Assembly (NCBI RefSeq): GCF_014656545.1
Contig: NZ_BNDS01000004.1
Location: forward strand, 1 to 64,000
Reading direction: 5' to 3'
DNA from: Neobacillus kokaensis
GTDB lineage: Bacteria; Bacillota; Bacilli; Bacillales; Cytobacillaceae
DNA: 64,000 nt
Part shown: one piece after another, positions 61,616 to 64,000 of the stretch
Position numbering within the stretch: the first letter of the stretch is position 1
Layout: the number at the start of each line of letters is the position of its first letter
Position numbers and translations under genes: made by a program
Notes under the pieces: model-generated
Told to the model about the DNA's origin: nothing
What the model saw: the letters and a program-made list of their open reading frames with translations, nothing else
The model's database searches: none

Positions 61616-64000
<2,385 letters not shown>

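Overview
The window looks like chromosome of a spore-forming, low-GC Bacillaceae bacterium (Bacillus/Neobacillus-like; genus not fixed). The evidence is GerP-type spore genes, strong AGGAGG ribosome binding sites, frequent TTG/GTG starts, sigma-A promoters with 17-bp spacers, CcpA-type cre sites and small hairpin terminators. I see no rRNA, tRNA, CRISPR, insertion sequence, prophage or replication origin. Most genes lie on the minus strand, in long operons for scavenging amino sugars, inositol and mannose-rich glycans.

Layout. 1-7.3 kb: two EamA permeases, gtaB, a cluster of five small GerP-like spore genes, cutC and a secreted polysaccharide deacetylase flanked by 21-bp periodic repeats. 7.3-11.6 kb: MurNAc recycling operon murQ-murR-murP-mupG. 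11.7-12.6 kb: gene remnants, a Gly/His/Tyr-rich small protein and palindromic repeats. 12.6-15.7 kb: PTS permease-nanE-RpiR regulator, probably for ManNAc. 16.0-25.1 kb: a sialic-acid-type operon (nanQ-like, flavoprotein, nanA-like, ABC binding protein and two permeases, second nanE, ROK kinase, RpiR regulator). 25.6-29.1 kb: a large secreted two-domain nucleotidase. 29.2-47.7 kb: a 14-gene operon starting with a ROK kinase and a PHP phosphoesterase, through an ABC importer, metallophosphoesterase, GH38 alpha-mannosidase, EEP phosphodiesterase, aldo-keto reductase and isomerase, to iolB, iolC, mmsA/iolA and iolD. 47.9-51.5 kb: ROK repressor, MgtC, PHP and DeoR genes. 51.8-64.0 kb: a second glycan operon (sulfatase, two isomerases, GH20-like, GH125, frameshifted GH38, Gfo/Idh/MocA oxidoreductase, GH2 beta-galactosidase cut by the window end).

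How it fits together. The sugar systems converge on GlcNAc-6-P and central metabolism. MurQ/MupG, both NanE copies and NanA/NanK feed amino sugars in. Three RpiR regulators sit with three sets of similar 15-bp palindromes (TGAAAATWATTTTCA-like) over good promoters, and cre sites lie next to them. The 29-48 kb operon has a XylR/ROK-type operator just after its -10 box. Every glycosidase lacks a signal peptide, so imported oligosaccharides would be cut in the cytoplasm. Both ABC importers lack their own ATPase.

Most interesting: the joining of an alpha-mannosidase, three phosphoesterase-type proteins and inositol catabolic genes in one operon, suggesting use of mannosylated inositol (phosphate) compounds; a fumarate-reductase-like flavoprotein in a sialic-acid operon; three loci with 21-bp periodic repeats that differ in core word; and two damaged glycosidase genes (frameshift in GH38, probable nonsense stop in the GH20-like gene).
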